A program made the translations under genes and the position numbers. From positions 8,308,001 through 8,372,000 of the forward strand of contig NZ_CP042997.1 of NCBI RefSeq assembly GCF_008087625.1: a stretch of DNA of 64,000 bases. Direction: 5' to 3'. Positions within the stretch are counted from its first letter, which is position 1. Each line of letters begins with the position of its first letter. Below the pieces are notes generated by a model. That model did no database searches and was not told the DNA's origin. It was given only the letters and a program-made list of their open reading frames with translations. This DNA comes from Aquisphaera giovannonii. GTDB taxonomy: Bacteria > Planctomycetota > Planctomycetia > Isosphaerales > Isosphaeraceae. This document shows, one piece after another, positions 1 to 10,280 of the stretch.

Positions 1-404
1 GTGCACGAGAGGGTCATCAGGTTCTCGACCGTGAACCGCCGGTCGGCGAGGTCGGGCAGGCGCTCGCAGAAGGCCGAGGGCGTCAGGTCGGCCAGGAACC
101 CGAGCCGGCCCGCGTTGACGCCCAGCACCGGGGTGGGCCGGTCGTTCATCCTCCGGGCGGTGTGCAGGACCGTGCCGTCGCCCCCGATGACGAGGGCGAC
201 GTCCGCGGGGAGTTCGGACAGGTCGGAGTCGGCGGAGAGGTCGATCCCCGCGAGCTCCACGCCCGGCGCGCAGCCGAGGGATCCGGCGAGGCGCAGGGCG
301 TCGTCGTGCACCTCCGTGCGGTTGCCGTTGCCCAGGATCATCACGCGCAGGGGCGAGAGGGAGTCGGGATGCGGGGAGGGAGACGGCTGGGATGCTGAAT
401 CCAT
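1..404 (-). CDS. nadK: NAD kinase, 3' part cut by window edge
   Basis: Phosphorylates NAD to NADP in the cytoplasm. About 134 N-terminal residues are visible; the reading frame runs off base 1 without a stop. The diagnostic GGDGT motif lies at about residue 72, followed by NDRPTPVLGVNAGRLGFLAD, the usual NAD-kinase continuation with the nucleotide-binding Asn and Gly-rich loop. The start chosen is ATG at 404; a second ATG at 341 (just before ILGNGNR) would remove a Ser/Pro-rich 21-residue leader and is also possible. It follows dxs on the same strand after 147 bases, matching the common ispA-dxs-nadK order. Family assignment is firm; only the start is uncertain. Confidence 0.9.
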   Translation of the reverse strand, partial: MDSASQPSPSPHPDSLSPLRVMILGNGNRTEVHDDALRLAGSLGCAPGVELAGIDLSADSDLSELPADVALVIGGDGTVLHTARRMNDRPTPVLGVNAGRLGFLADLTPSAFCERLPDLADRRFTVENLMTLSC

Positions 405-551
405 GAGGTCGATGGCCCCGGGCCGCGGCGCGATGGCGGCGGCGGCCCGGCGCGCGTCGCATCGCGTCGGGGCCCGCCGCCGCGATACCATCACACACGA
501 AAGCGGCGGCCCTGGCAACCGGGAACGGCGCCGGGGACGCCGCCCGTCGCC

Positions 552-2615
552 TCAGCCCTGGGCGGTGAGCGCCGCGGGGGCCGGCTTCGAGGCGGCCCCG
601 TTGGCATGCCCGTTGGCCCTCTCGGCGGCGCCGTTGGCACCGGACGCCTGGACCGGCGCGTGGCCGTCCAGGTCGGCGTCGTGTTCGGCCTCCGCCTCGG
701 GGTCGAGGTCCGGGACGTGCAGGCCGGCACGCCGGGCCTGGTCGAGCGCCGCGCGGACGATGCCGTCGACGTCCAGGCCCACCTCCGCGAGCTGCTCGTC
801 GCGCTCGGCGTGGAGGACGAAGCGGTCCGGCAGGCCCAGCCGCCGGACGTGGGCCGCGGGGATGCCCGCGTCGCCGGCCGCCTCCAGGACGGCCGAGCCG
901 AAGCCCCCCATCAGGCACCCCTCCTCGACCGTCAGGACGAACGCCGCCTCCTCGATGGCCTTGCAGACGACGTTGCGGTCCAGCGGCTTGACGAACCGGG
1001 CGTTGACCACGCCCACCCGCAGGCCGTACCGCTCGCGGAGCCGATCCGAGGCCCGGACGCAGGCGCCCAGCAGGGCGCCGCAGGCGAGGATCATCCCGTC
1101 GGTCTCCCACTCGAGGACCTCGGCCTGGCCCAGCTCGATCGGCTGCGGCTCGCGGTCCACGGCCTCGAGGCCGGCCCTCGGGTAGCGGATCGAGACCGGG
1201 GAGTCGTGCCCCAGCGCGAACTCGATCATCGGCTCGACGTCGCGCTGGTCGCCCGGCGCCATGACCACCATGTTGGGGAAGACCCGCATGGAGGCGAGGT
1301 CGTAGGTGCCGTGGTGCGTCGGCCCGTCGGCCCCGACGAGCCCGGCGCGGTCCAGGCAGAACACGACGGGCAGGTCCTGGAGCGCGACCTCCTGGAAGAT
1401 CTGGTCGTACGACCGCTGGAGGAACGTGCTGTAGATGTCCACGACCGGCCGCGCCCCGGCCTTCGCCATCCCGGCGGCGAACGCCACGGCGTGGCCCTCG
1501 CAGATGCCGACGTCGAAGAACTGGGACGGGTACTCGTCGCGGATCTTCTGGAGCTTGTTCCCCTCGCACATCGCGGCGGTCACGATGGCCACCTTCGGGT
1601 CGCGCCCGCAGGCCGCGTGCAGCGCCGCGCTCACCGCGTCGGTGTAGGTCCGCGACGAGGAGGCCTTCAGCGGGACGTAGCCGTCCTCCGCCTTCCGGAA
1701 CGGCGCGGGGGCGTGGAACTTGACCGGGTCCTTCACCGCCGGCTCGAAGCCGTGCCCCTTGTTGGTCAGGACGTGCAGGAGGATCGGCCCGTCCATCGCC
1801 TTGACCTTCTCGAGGTAGCTCCGCAGCCCCTTCAGGTCGTGGCCGTCGATCGGGCCCAGGTAGGTGAAGCCCAGCTCCTCGAAGAGCATGCCGTGGTTCA
1901 GGGACGCCTTGATCGCGTCCTTGATCTGCTGGACCCAGCGCTCGGCGTGCTCGCCGACGAGCGGGACGCTGGAGACGAGCGACTTCAGCCGCTTGTTCCA
2001 GTCGTGGTAGGTGGACGACATCCGCGCGCGGTCCAGGTAGTTCGCCACACCGCCGACGGGTGGGCATATCGACATCTTATTATCATTGAGGACCACCAGC
2101 ATCTTGGTCCTCAGGCCGCCGGCGTTGTTCAGCGCCTCGAAGACGATCCCCGAGGGGAAGGCGCCGTCGCCGATCACCGCCACGGAGTGGCGCTCCGGGT
2201 GGCCGGTCAGCTCGTCCCCGACGCGCAGGCCCATGGCGGTGGACGGGGCGCAGCCCGCGTGGCCGGTCATGAACAGGTCGAAGGGGCTCTCCGAGGGGTT
2301 GGGGTAGCCCATCAGGCCCCCCTTGGTGCGGATCGTGTGCAGCTCGGCGGCGCGGCCGGTGATGAGCTTGTGCGGATAGATCTGGTGCCCGGTGTCCCAG
2401 ATCAGGCGGTCCCTCGTGAAGTCGAAGGCCTGGTGCAGGGCCAGGCAGAGCTCGACGACGCCGAGGTTGCTGGCGAAGTGGGCCGACCGCCTGCGGACCA
2501 CGCCGATCAGCTCGCTCCGCATCTCCGCGGCGAGCTGCTCGAGGTCCTCGTCCGTGAGCGCCCTCAGGTCCGCCGGCGACGTGATCCTCGCCAGCAGCGA
2601 ATCCGCATTCGTCAT
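552..2615 (-). CDS. dxs: 1-deoxy-D-xylulose-5-phosphate synthase
   Basis: Thiamine-diphosphate enzyme that condenses pyruvate and glyceraldehyde 3-phosphate, first step of the MEP isoprenoid pathway. It has 687 residues; the family is usually 620-640, the excess being a low-complexity Ala/Gly/Asn/His C-terminal tail of about 55 residues. Visible are the ThDP motif (GDG at about residue 148 to NDNK at about 178), the DxGHQIYPHKLITGR region near residue 75 and the transketolase core with DRAGLVGADGPTHHG. The start is ATG at 2615, preceded by GGAAAGGGACC, and overlaps the stop of the upstream prenyl synthase by one base (TGATG), which suggests translational coupling. Supplies precursors for the product of the upstream gene. 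Confidence 0.95.
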   Translation of the reverse strand: MTNADSLLARITSPADLRALTDEDLEQLAAEMRSELIGVVRRRSAHFASNLGVVELCLALHQAFDFTRDRLIWDTGHQIYPHKLITGRAAELHTIRTKGGLMGYPNPSESPFDLFMTGHAGCAPSTAMGLRVGDELTGHPERHSVAVIGDGAFPSGIVFEALNNAGGLRTKMLVVLNDNKMSICPPVGGVANYLDRARMSSTYHDWNKRLKSLVSSVPLVGEHAERWVQQIKDAIKASLNHGMLFEELGFTYLGPIDGHDLKGLRSYLEKVKAMDGPILLHVLTNKGHGFEPAVKDPVKFHAPAPFRKAEDGYVPLKASSSRTYTDAVSAALHAACGRDPKVAIVTAAMCEGNKLQKIRDEYPSQFFDVGICEGHAVAFAAGMAKAGARPVVDIYSTFLQRSYDQIFQEVALQDLPVVFCLDRAGLVGADGPTHHGTYDLASMRVFPNMVVMAPGDQRDVEPMIEFALGHDSPVSIRYPRAGLEAVDREPQPIELGQAEVLEWETDGMILACGALLGACVRASDRLRERYGLRVGVVNARFVKPLDRNVVCKAIEEAAFVLTVEEGCLMGGFGSAVLEAAGDAGIPAAHVRRLGLPDRFVLHAERDEQLAEVGLDVDGIVRAALDQARRAGLHVPDLDPEAEAEHDADLDGHAPVQASGANGAAERANGHANGAASKPAPAALTAQG

Positions 2616-3556
2616 CAACGGTCCCTTTCCAACAGAGCCATCGCGAGCTCGCGGAGGCGATGGCCGCGAGGTCCCAGCGGGGCGATCGCCGAGACGGCCT
2701 CGTCCGCGAGCTGTCGGGCGCGGCGGCGGCTGCCGTCGACGCCCAGGAACCTCGGGTACGTCCACTTGCCGAGCCCGCAGTCCTTGCCCACGCGCTTGCC
2801 GAGCTTGGACTCGTCCCCCTCCACGTCGAGCAGGTCGTCCACGATCTGGAACGCCAGGCCCACCGCCCGGCCGTATCGCCCGAGCGCCTCCACGTGAGCC
2901 TCCGGCGCCCCGGCGATGATGGCCCCCATCTGCAAGGGGGCCCGCAGCAGCGCCCCGGTCTTGCGCCGATGGATGGCCTCGAGCTCGGCCAGCGAGCCCT
3001 CGTCGCGCGAGTCGAGCGCCCTCTCCTCCGCCTGGAGGTCGGCCATCTGGCCGCCGACCATGCCGGCATGCCCCGCCGACTCCGCCAGCAGGCGGACGCA
3101 TCGCAGGGCCGCGCCCGCCGGCTCGATGCCCCCCGCCACCAGCTCGAACGCCAGCGTCAGCAGGGCGTCGCCCGCCAGGATCGCCGTGGCCTCGTCGAAC
3201 GCCTTATGGCAGGTCGGCCGGCCCCGCCTCAGGTCGTCGTCGTCCATCGCCGGCAGGTCATCGTGGATCAGGGAATACGTGTGGATCAGCTCCAGCGCCG
3301 CGGCGGCCGGCATCGCGCCGTCCGGATCCCCGCCGCAGGCCTCGGCCGCCATCAGGCAGAGGACCGGGCGCAGCCGCTTCCCCCCGGCCAGGGCGCTGTA
3401 CCGCATCGCCGCAGCCAGCCGCGAGGGCGTCGCCTCCCCGTCATCCCCGCCTCCTTCCGGCAGGAACCGGGCCAGCGCCTCATCGACCCGGCGAGCCGCC
3501 TGGTCCAGGTACTCGCGGAGCGAGACGTCTTGCGATGACTGAAGGCAACTCGTCAT
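2615..3556 (-). CDS. ispA: polyprenyl (farnesyl/geranylgeranyl) diphosphate synthase
   Basis: Trans-prenyltransferase of 313 residues that elongates allylic diphosphates with isopentenyl diphosphate. The first Asp-rich motif DDLPAMDDDDLRRGRPT is at about residues 98-115 and the second, DDLLDVEGD, near residue 235; GGKRLRP near residue 55 is the usual diphosphate-binding segment. Product chain length (C15 or C20) cannot be read with certainty. ATG at 3556 was chosen because an upstream in-frame extension to 3634 carries no family similarity. It directly precedes dxs with a TGATG overlap, and xseB/xseA lie further upstream, so this is the conserved xseAB-ispA-dxs cluster; the symbol follows that context. 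Confidence 0.9.
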   Translation of the reverse strand: MTSCLQSSQDVSLREYLDQAARRVDEALARFLPEGGGDDGEATPSRLAAAMRYSALAGGKRLRPVLCLMAAEACGGDPDGAMPAAAALELIHTYSLIHDDLPAMDDDDLRRGRPTCHKAFDEATAILAGDALLTLAFELVAGGIEPAGAALRCVRLLAESAGHAGMVGGQMADLQAEERALDSRDEGSLAELEAIHRRKTGALLRAPLQMGAIIAGAPEAHVEALGRYGRAVGLAFQIVDDLLDVEGDESKLGKRVGKDCGLGKWTYPRFLGVDGSRRRARQLADEAVSAIAPLGPRGHRLRELAMALLERDR

Positions 3557-4028
3557 GGGACCTATCGTTACGCCACTTCCACGGCACCCCGAGACGATCC
3601 TGCGCCCCGCCGCAACGCGCCGGCTGGCCTCCACCCCGACGGTCCGGTGCCACCGCTATTGTTGACACGGGAGCCCCGATTGTCGAGATCCCAGGGTGGA
3701 AAACTTTACGTCACAAAGTTAAGCGCCGCCGCAGACGGCGCCGTCCGGGGGAAATGGAGGGCCTGGGAAAAGATTAACGGCGGACAACGACACACAACTC
3801 CTTGTGTTATCAAGTTTTGTGTCCCGTGGAAAGAGCGGACCGGGCGGACGCCGGGGCGGTTCCTCGGCGTGGGCGGGGTCGGCCGGGCCTAGGGGCCGGC
3901 ATCGCGAGACGGCGACGGGTGTGTCTTTCCCGCCGCCCGGACGCCGCATAGGATCCAGCTGCGATGACTGTCAACGGGCGGCGACCGCCTCCGTGTCGGG
4001 TGCCGGCCACGGGCCGAGGGGTGGATGC
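3557..4028. promoter_or_regulatory. divergent intergenic region ispA/miaE with inverted repeat
   Basis: No gene is supported here. The middle part (about 3675-3830) is A+T-richer than its surroundings, as expected of a divergent promoter region. A perfect inverted repeat ACACAA-CTCC-TTGTGT sits at 3792-3807. I could not fix a convincing -35/-10 pair for either gene. Confidence 0.35.
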
Positions 4029-4667
4029 GTGGGCGATTCCGATTCGATGTCCGATGACTTGCCGCTCCTGAGCCGGACGCCGGATGCGTGGGGCGAGGCG
4101 GCCCTCCGCGACACCCGGGCGCTGCTCAGCGATCACGCCTACCTGGAGAAAAAGGCGGCCTCCAACGCGCTCGAGCTGCTGAACCGATGGCCCGAGCCGA
4201 CGCCCCCGGCCGACTGGACGACGACCCTGGCCGCGATCGCCCATGATGAGGCTTCCCACCTGGCCTCGGTCCTGCGGCTGCTGGCCCGGCGCGGGGGCCG
4301 GCTCGACCGGACGCATCGCAACCCGTACGCGAACGCCCTGAGGGCCCTCGTCCGCAAGGGCTCCGGCAACGAGGAGCTGGCGGATCGGCTGCTCATCTCG
4401 GCCCTGATCGAGGCCCGCTCCTGCGAGCGGTTCGAGGTGCTCGCCCGCGCCTCGGCCGAGGGTGACCGCGAGCTGAGCCGCTTCTTCCGCCGGCTGGGGG
4501 CGTCGGAGATGGGCCATTATCGGGTCTTCCTCCACCTGGCCGGCCATGCCGTCGGCCCCGGCGCCGTCGAGGCCCGATGGGCGGAGATGCTGGAGGCCGA
4601 GGCCCGCATCCTCGCCGCGCAGGCCCCCGGGCCGCGGATCCACAGCGGGGACGGCCCCGCCTCCTGA
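4029..4667 (+). CDS. miaE: tRNA 2-methylthio-N6-isopentenyladenosine hydroxylase
   Basis: Ferritin-like di-iron monooxygenase that hydroxylates the isopentenyl group of ms2i6A37 in tRNA. The 212-residue protein shows the family pattern in order: TPDAWGEAAL near the N-terminus, LLSDHAYLEKKAASNAL with metal-ligand Glu, HDEASHLASVLRLL with the E..H pair, the IEARSCERFEVLA motif and SEMGHYRVFLHLA with the second E..H pair. GTG at 4029 was preferred over ATG at 4047 because GAGGGG lies at good distance upstream. It lies on the opposite strand between ispA and xseB, a split of an otherwise conserved cluster. Its substrate depends on MiaA and MiaB, not in this window. Confidence 0.85.
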   Translation: MGDSDSMSDDLPLLSRTPDAWGEAALRDTRALLSDHAYLEKKAASNALELLNRWPEPTPPADWTTTLAAIAHDEASHLASVLRLLARRGGRLDRTHRNPYANALRALVRKGSGNEELADRLLISALIEARSCERFEVLARASAEGDRELSRFFRRLGASEMGHYRVFLHLAGHAVGPGAVEARWAEMLEAEARILAAQAPGPRIHSGDGPAS

Positions 4668-4700
4668 CCGCGAGGGACGGCGAGGATGGACCGCCCGCCG

Positions 4701-5099
4701 TCAGAAAGGCGGCTCGAGCGGATCGTCCTCGACGTCCGCCGCCGGCTTGGCCCGCCTGGTCCCGGCCGGCTTCTTCTCCGCGGGCGGCTTCTTCTCCGCG
4801 GCCGGCGTCGGGGCTGCGGCCTTGCCGGCCGCCTGCGGCGAGGGGGCCTCGTGCGTCGCCGAGGCGTCGAACGGCGTCGTGATCGGCTTGCCGTCGGCAT
4901 CGACGCCCGCCAGCAGGGCCACCGAGCGCTCGGCCCGCTCCAGGATCGCGTAGCAGCCGCTCAGCAGCCGCACCCCCGTCTCATACTGCTCCAGGGCCGC
5001 GGCCAGCTCGGGCTCGCCCCGCTCCAGCGCCTCGACGATCTCCTCGATGCGGGCGAGTGCGATTTCAAAGGGGATCTCCGCGGCGGCGTCTTCAGTCAT
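4701..5099 (-). CDS. xseB: exodeoxyribonuclease VII small subunit
   Basis: Small helical subunit that assembles with XseA into exonuclease VII, which degrades single-stranded DNA. The family core is at the N-terminus (FEIALARIEEIVEALERGE then LAAALEQYETGVRLL, to about residue 65). The protein is longer than usual (132 against about 80 residues) because of an Ala/Lys/Pro-rich tail with repeated AEKKP blocks, probably disordered. ATG at 5099 has GAGG upstream; an in-frame ATG at 5120 would add seven residues. It starts 27 bases after the xseA stop, so the two are co-transcribed. Confidence 0.9.
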   Translation of the reverse strand: MTEDAAAEIPFEIALARIEEIVEALERGEPELAAALEQYETGVRLLSGCYAILERAERSVALLAGVDADGKPITTPFDASATHEAPSPQAAGKAAAPTPAAEKKPPAEKKPAGTRRAKPAADVEDDPLEPPF

Positions 5100-5126
5100 C
5101 GTGGCCTCGGCTTCACGCATTCGGTG

Positions 5127-6311
5127 TCAGGAGCTCGGGACGCCGCTCGGGCCCTCGACGACCCGGCTGGCGACCTCGCCCGTCCCGAGCCGGGTGAGGA
5201 TCAGGTCCCCCGGGCGGACGTCGCCCGGCGATCGGACCAGGGTCATCCCGTCCTCGCGGAAGGTCAGGCTGTAGCCCCGGGCGAGCACCCCCAGCGGGCT
5301 GAGGGCCTCCAGCGAGGCGGCGGCCCGCTCGAGGTGATGGCGGTGGTCGTCCAGGTTCCGGCGGATGGCCGACTTCGCCCGCGCGGCGATCCCGTCCAGG
5401 ATGGCCCGGGCCTCCTGGATGCGGAGCCGGCTGACCTGATGGATGCGCCCGGCCAGCCGGTCCAGGTGCATGGCGATCTCGCGACCGTCGGGCACGGATA
5501 TCTCCCCGGCCTCGCTGGGGGTGAGGGCCCGCCGATCGGCGGCGAGGTCCGCGAGGGTCACGTCCACCTCGTGCCCCACGGCGGAGACGACCGGCAGGCG
5601 CGAGCCCGCGATCGCCCGCGCGACGACCTCCTCGTTGAACGCCCTCAGGTCCTCCGCCGACCCGCCGCCCCGGGCGACGATGATCAGGTCCGCCGCGGCG
5701 ACCGCGTTGGCCGTCGCGATCGCCGCGGCGATCTCCGCCCCGGCGCCCACGCCCTGCACCCGCGCCGGGGCGATCAGGATCTCCGTCGCCGGCCAGCGCC
5801 GGCCGGTGACCTGGAGCAGGTCGCGCACCGCCGCGCCCGTGGGGCTCGTCACCACCACGATCCGCCGCGGGAACCTCGGCAGGGGCCGCTTCCGCTCGAC
5901 GTCGAACAGCCCCTCCGCCGCCAGCCTGGCGAAGAGCTGCCGGAAGGCCAGCTCCAGCGCCCCGATCCCCTCCGGCTCCAGTTGCCGGACGACCACCTGG
6001 TAGTCGCCGCGGGGCGGATAGACCGTGAGCCGGCCGAGCACCCGAACCGCCAGGCCGTCCTCCAGGTCGAAGGCCAGGCGCTGGGCGTCGCTCTTCCACA
6101 TCACCCCTCGGACCGACGCGCCGGCGTCCCGCAGGCTGAAGTAGATGTGCCCGGACTTCGGCCGCGCCAGGTTCGTCAGCTCCCCGTGCGCCGCCACCTC
6201 GGCGAAATCGGCCTCGAGCGTGTCCTTGATCCGCTCGGTCAGCTCCGAGATCGACTCGTACATCGAGCCGAACGGATCGCCGCCCAGCGGCAGGGGAACC
6301 GGTATGGCCAT
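5127..6311 (-). CDS. xseA: exodeoxyribonuclease VII large subunit
   Basis: Catalytic subunit of exonuclease VII. It has the N-terminal OB fold (about residues 8-105, with EVAAHGELTNLARPKSGHIY and FSLRD) followed by the exonuclease domain with PLPRFPRRIVVVTSPTGAAVRD, RGGGSAEDLRAFNEE and SAVGHEVDVTLADLAADRRA, all conserved XseA blocks. Length (394 residues) is normal to slightly short because the C-terminal coiled coil is compact. ATG at 6311 (GGGCGAGG upstream) was preferred over an in-frame GTG at 6350. First gene of the xseA-xseB pair, then ispA-dxs-nadK beyond miaE. Confidence 0.92.
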   Translation of the reverse strand: MAIPVPLPLGGDPFGSMYESISELTERIKDTLEADFAEVAAHGELTNLARPKSGHIYFSLRDAGASVRGVMWKSDAQRLAFDLEDGLAVRVLGRLTVYPPRGDYQVVVRQLEPEGIGALELAFRQLFARLAAEGLFDVERKRPLPRFPRRIVVVTSPTGAAVRDLLQVTGRRWPATEILIAPARVQGVGAGAEIAAAIATANAVAAADLIIVARGGGSAEDLRAFNEEVVARAIAGSRLPVVSAVGHEVDVTLADLAADRRALTPSEAGEISVPDGREIAMHLDRLAGRIHQVSRLRIQEARAILDGIAARAKSAIRRNLDDHRHHLERAAASLEALSPLGVLARGYSLTFREDGMTLVRSPGDVRPGDLILTRLGTGEVASRVVEGPSGVPSS

Positions 6312-6876
6312 GCCTCGCCCATCCACCCGAACCATTCGATCGCCAGCCACGCCCGCCTACTCTACCGCCCGGCCTCGCCCCCGACCAGCCGTACAGTACC
6401 GGTCGTCCGGCCTTCGGGCCTACCACCCTTCCCTCCGGGATCGGTGGGTTCGCCCGTCACCCGACCAACAAAGCCAATGCGACGTTACGGGATTTCATGA
6501 ACCAACTTACACCGACAACCCCGGGATCTCGGCCGCCCGATTTCTTGATTTTCTGCCCCTGGCGACCCCGGACACCGGCCAGGTGCGTCGTCTTCCGACC
6601 GCCGAATTGAGAATGGCCACACCGGGGAGAAGGCGTCTTCCCTATAGAAGACTGGCGCCATGTCTCGCCGTTTTCGCGGCCTGAGGGGCGTCTTTCACGA
6701 ATTTCACCTCTTTCGAAACACTCGTACTGGACGGAACGGACGAATCCTCCATCCATTACGATCCTGGTTGCTCCGTGCGATCCGGTCGGCTCGCGGATCT
6801 CGGGCGATTTTCATGGACCCGGATCGGCCCTCGGGGGCAGTATCTCGCGGAGAGGCTCGATGGCGGGAGGTGGCCC
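6312..6876. other. intergenic region with short hairpins
   Basis: Divergent region of 565 bases between xseA and the sigma/DUF1559 gene. Two small inverted repeats are visible: GGCC-TTCG-GGCC at 6409-6420 and GTCTTC-CCTATA-GAAGAC at 6635-6652. The segment 6440-6760 is A+T-richer than its neighbours and probably holds promoters for both sides. No gene is supported. Confidence 0.35.
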
Positions 6877-8769
<1,893 letters not shown>

Positions 8770-8906
8770 ATGCATCGGCCGGCCGGCTTCCTACGGCTCG
8801 GCGAGGGCGGGAGGCCGCGGCGTCTCCCGTCCCGATCGCAGCTCCGGCCGGGTGACGTTTCAAGAAGGCCCCCGGTCGTCCTCGTGGGGCCGCGTGCGGA
8901 TGGGCC
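8770..8906. other. convergent intergenic gap
   Basis: Short G+C-rich gap between two convergent genes. I see no convincing terminator hairpin. Confidence 0.3.
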
Positions 8907-9974
8907 TCAATTCAACTCCACCTCGGCCACATAGATGGACGCCCTGCCCTCGTGGGAGGCGTAGTAGCTGATCCAGAGCCGGCCGTCGTGCCAGGCGAGG
9001 CCGGGGTAGGAGGTGTCGCCGCCGCTGGGGAGGGTCAGCTCGGGGGTGAGGCGTTCGGCGGTCATGGTGCCGACGACGGTCTTCGGGCCGTCGGGGAAGT
9101 CGCGGCCGGCGTAGATCATGCGGCCGTCGGGGAGGATCAGGAAGTCCGGGCCCTGGGCGGCGTGGCCGCCGTCTGACCAGGTCCAGGAGGTGAACGGGGG
9201 CCGGCTCGTGCCGATGAAGGCGTGGGCCGGCTTCGGGTCGTTGCGGACGAGGGCGACCATCGAGCCGTCGGGCCGGAACCGGATGGTGCTCTCGTCGGGG
9301 CGGACCCCGGCGGGGAGCTTCGGGTCGGCGACGCGCTCGTAGGCGAGGCCGTCGGTCGTCTTCCAGAGGGTGATGTCGCTCGTCTTCGCGGCCTCGTCCA
9401 CGCGATAGGCGAAGCCGTAGCCCGCGTCGCCGTGCCAGGTCACGCGCCAGAGCCACTGGCCCTCCGGCGAGACGGGGCGCGGGGCCGTCCACGTCCGGCC
9501 GTCGGCGGAGAACGAGGCGCGGGTGCGGGCCCGTTCGAACCGCCGGTTCGGCTCGCCGCTCCTGCCCGCGTAATGGGAGCCGCCCATCAGGATCATCAGG
9601 CGGCCGTCGGGCATGGCGTCGATCTTCGGGTCGCGGAGGTCCACGCCCTCCTCGGCGACGACCGCCGCGGTGACCCAGTCGCGCCCGTCCTCGCTCGTCA
9701 GGACGCGGATCACGCCGTCGGTCCCGGGGATGTGGCCGGTGCTCTCGCGGAAGACGCAGAACCAACGATCGCCGCGGCGGATCAGGCCCGTGAAGGCGTT
9801 GTGCCCGCCTCCGCTCCAGATTCTTCGCACGGAGAGGAGCTTCATCCGCCCCCCCGCCCCGCCATCCTCGGCGGCCGCGAGGCGCGGCGATGCGGCGAGC
9901 CCCAGGCCCATGAGCGCGAGGGCCTGACGGCGAGTCGGGGCGGGCGGCGAGCCGAATCGATGGTCGATTTTCAT
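8907..9974 (-). CDS. secreted sialidase-superfamily (BNR-repeat) glycosidase-like protein
   Basis: The 355-residue protein begins with a twin-arginine-type leader (RRQALALMGLGLAASPRLAAA), so it is probably exported folded. The mature part has repeated SxDGxxW bricks (TSEDGRDW, SADGRTW, TTDGLAY), typical of sialidase/BNR beta-propellers. It lacks enough sialidase active-site pattern to claim sialic acid as substrate; related planctomycete proteins are annotated as exo-alpha-sialidase or simply sialidase family. It is divergent from the GH43 gene 306 bases away, suggesting a shared role in polysaccharide use. Function beyond the fold is inference. Confidence 0.75.
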   Translation of the reverse strand: MKIDHRFGSPPAPTRRQALALMGLGLAASPRLAAAEDGGAGGRMKLLSVRRIWSGGGHNAFTGLIRRGDRWFCVFRESTGHIPGTDGVIRVLTSEDGRDWVTAAVVAEEGVDLRDPKIDAMPDGRLMILMGGSHYAGRSGEPNRRFERARTRASFSADGRTWTAPRPVSPEGQWLWRVTWHGDAGYGFAYRVDEAAKTSDITLWKTTDGLAYERVADPKLPAGVRPDESTIRFRPDGSMVALVRNDPKPAHAFIGTSRPPFTSWTWSDGGHAAQGPDFLILPDGRMIYAGRDFPDGPKTVVGTMTAERLTPELTLPSGGDTSYPGLAWHDGRLWISYYASHEGRASIYVAEVELN

Positions 9975-10280
9975 GGTTCAGTCCAGGTCGAGGCGTCGCG
10001 AGAGGGTCGCCGGCCCGCCCAATCGCGGACGGCGACGCCCCGAGCATGCGCCTCCACCGGGCCGATTGCCAGCCTCCGGCGGCGACGCGACCATCCGCCG
10101 CGGCGGCGGGCGTCCGGGAGCTCGAGCCGGCGATCCGCGGTCACGCCGCGTCGCCGCGCGGGGCCCGCTCGTCCGACGCCGGCCGGGCTTTCCGGGGCGT
10201 GGCCCTCTCGCGTAGGATCACGTCGGCTCGGTCGGGTCGAAGGCGTCCGACGGGGGGGCCGCGGGGGACGAGGGATGACC
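9975..10280. promoter_or_regulatory. divergent promoter region, sialidase-like / GH43
   Basis: 306 bases between two divergently read secreted-enzyme genes. It must contain both promoters, but its high G+C content hides clear sigma-70 boxes. Nothing else recognised. Confidence 0.3.

Noticed and set aside
606-2897. Long plus-strand open frame (763 codons) over dxs
   Set aside because: Antisense shadow caused by G+C-rich third positions; composition is Arg/Val/Asp-rich without any domain, while dxs on the other strand is fully conserved.
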